This document shows positions 63,735-64,000 of a stretch of DNA of 64,000 nt, piece by piece; the stretch's first letter is position 1; each line of letters opens with the position of its first letter. A program made the translations under genes and the position numbers. The stretch covers positions 1-64,000 of the forward strand of contig NZ_JACHCG010000005.1 of the NCBI RefSeq assembly GCF_014200595.1, read 5' to 3'. The notes below the pieces were generated by a model, which was not told where the DNA came from, searched no databases, and saw only the letters and a program-made list of their open reading frames with translations. Source of the DNA: Pedobacter cryoconitis. GTDB taxonomy: Bacteria; Bacteroidota; Bacteroidia; Sphingobacteriales; Sphingobacteriaceae.

Positions 63735-64000
63735 TTATTTTAGGGGTATAATTATTTCAAATATTGTTCCTTTATCCTTTTCACTCTTCAACTTGATTGT
63801 CCCGTTCATCTGGGTAATAATATCCTGAACGTAATTTAAACCGAGCCCAAATCCTTTTACATCGTGTAAATTTCCGGTAGGCACTCTGTAAAACTGGTCA
63901 AAAGCACGTTTGCATTGTTCTTTTGTCATTCCGATCCCTTTATCCTCGATGTCTATATAAAGACATTTACCAGCGTTCTTTGTACTTAAAGTAATCTGAG
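63735..64000 (-). CDS. Sensor histidine kinase, C-terminal part (runs off right edge)
   Basis: The frame is open to the right end of the window. The visible part carries the ATPase core: IDIEDKGIGM (G1 box) and GFGLGLNYVQDIITQMNG (G2 box), ending ...TIFEIIIPLK. The N-terminal sensor, membrane segments and phospho-acceptor His lie outside the window. An ATG at 63929 is internal, not the start. It is the partner of the OmpR-family regulator 13 bases downstream. Confidence 0.9.
   Translation of the reverse strand, partial: QITLSTKNAGKCLYIDIEDKGIGMTKEQCKRAFDQFYRVPTGNLHDVKGFGLGLNYVQDIITQMNGTIKLKSEKDKGTIFEIIIPLK

Overview
The window looks like chromosomal DNA of a Sphingobacteriaceae-type Bacteroidota, probably Pedobacter or a close relative. 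The reasons are TAnnTTTG promoter boxes before several genes, type IX secretion cargo with a PorP/SprF partner, TonB-dependent receptors with carboxypeptidase-like N-domains, a three-subunit succinate dehydrogenase, LytTR two-component regulation and an RHS/YD-repeat surface locus. Most genes are housekeeping. I see no complete insertion sequence, prophage, CRISPR array, tRNA or rRNA. The genus is inferred from gene content and style, not from a marker gene.

Layout. 1-4.5 kb: minus-strand RHS locus (start of a second secreted protein at the left edge, a 1113-aa YD-repeat protein, two small accessory genes). 4.5-5.7 kb: gene-poor, repeat-bearing stretch with a 44-bp interrupted palindrome and a 10-bp tandem repeat. 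5.7-14.5 kb: amino-acid metabolism (a ureohydrolase-like protein with substituted metal ligands; a tight operon of epimerase, SerB-SerA-ACT fusion and tryptophan 2,3-dioxygenase; ilvE), a META-domain protein and DPP-IV. 14.5-18.2 kb: two tandem AsmA-like paralogues. 18.3-25.3 kb: miaB, a sigma-54 activator without receiver domain, lptE, a TPR protein, secG, groES-groEL. 25.4-31.9 kb: a 1793-aa PKD adhesin plus PorP/SprF. 32-37.8 kb: MgtC, serine dehydratase, SGNH lipoprotein, two small membrane proteins, lipB, a PPTase, dcd. 37.8-43.2 kb: an MG2/plug protein, a probable enoyl-CoA isomerase and 2,4-dienoyl-CoA reductase pair, clpS, a thioredoxin-fold protein. 43.2-46.6 kb: TonB receptor followed by a 61-bp tandem repeat array. 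46.6-50.2 kb: DUF4259, NUDIX, PlsC, LytTR regulator and kinase. 50.3-53.1 kb: a small membrane protein and a BlaI/M56 pair behind a two-site operator. 53.1-58.4 kb: sdhCAB and an HtrA protease. 58.5-64 kb: dapF, a PIF1-like helicase, an M57-like metalloprotease, and an OmpR regulator with its kinase running off the right edge.

How genes work together. Adjacent pairs make functional sense: the isomerase/reductase pair are the two auxiliary enzymes for beta-oxidation of unsaturated fatty acids; the PKD adhesin and PorP/SprF form a type IX cargo/anchor pair; BlaI and the M56 protein form a derepression switch whose operator is visible; kinase and regulator genes are paired twice; sdhC-sdhA-sdhB is a complete complex II operon. 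The least ordinary observations are the SerB fusion carrying a SerA remnant that lacks its NAD domain, the 61-bp repeat array, TonB-plug-like tails on non-receptor proteins, the substituted ureohydrolase, and TAnnTTTG boxes lying only 4-6 bases before start codons.
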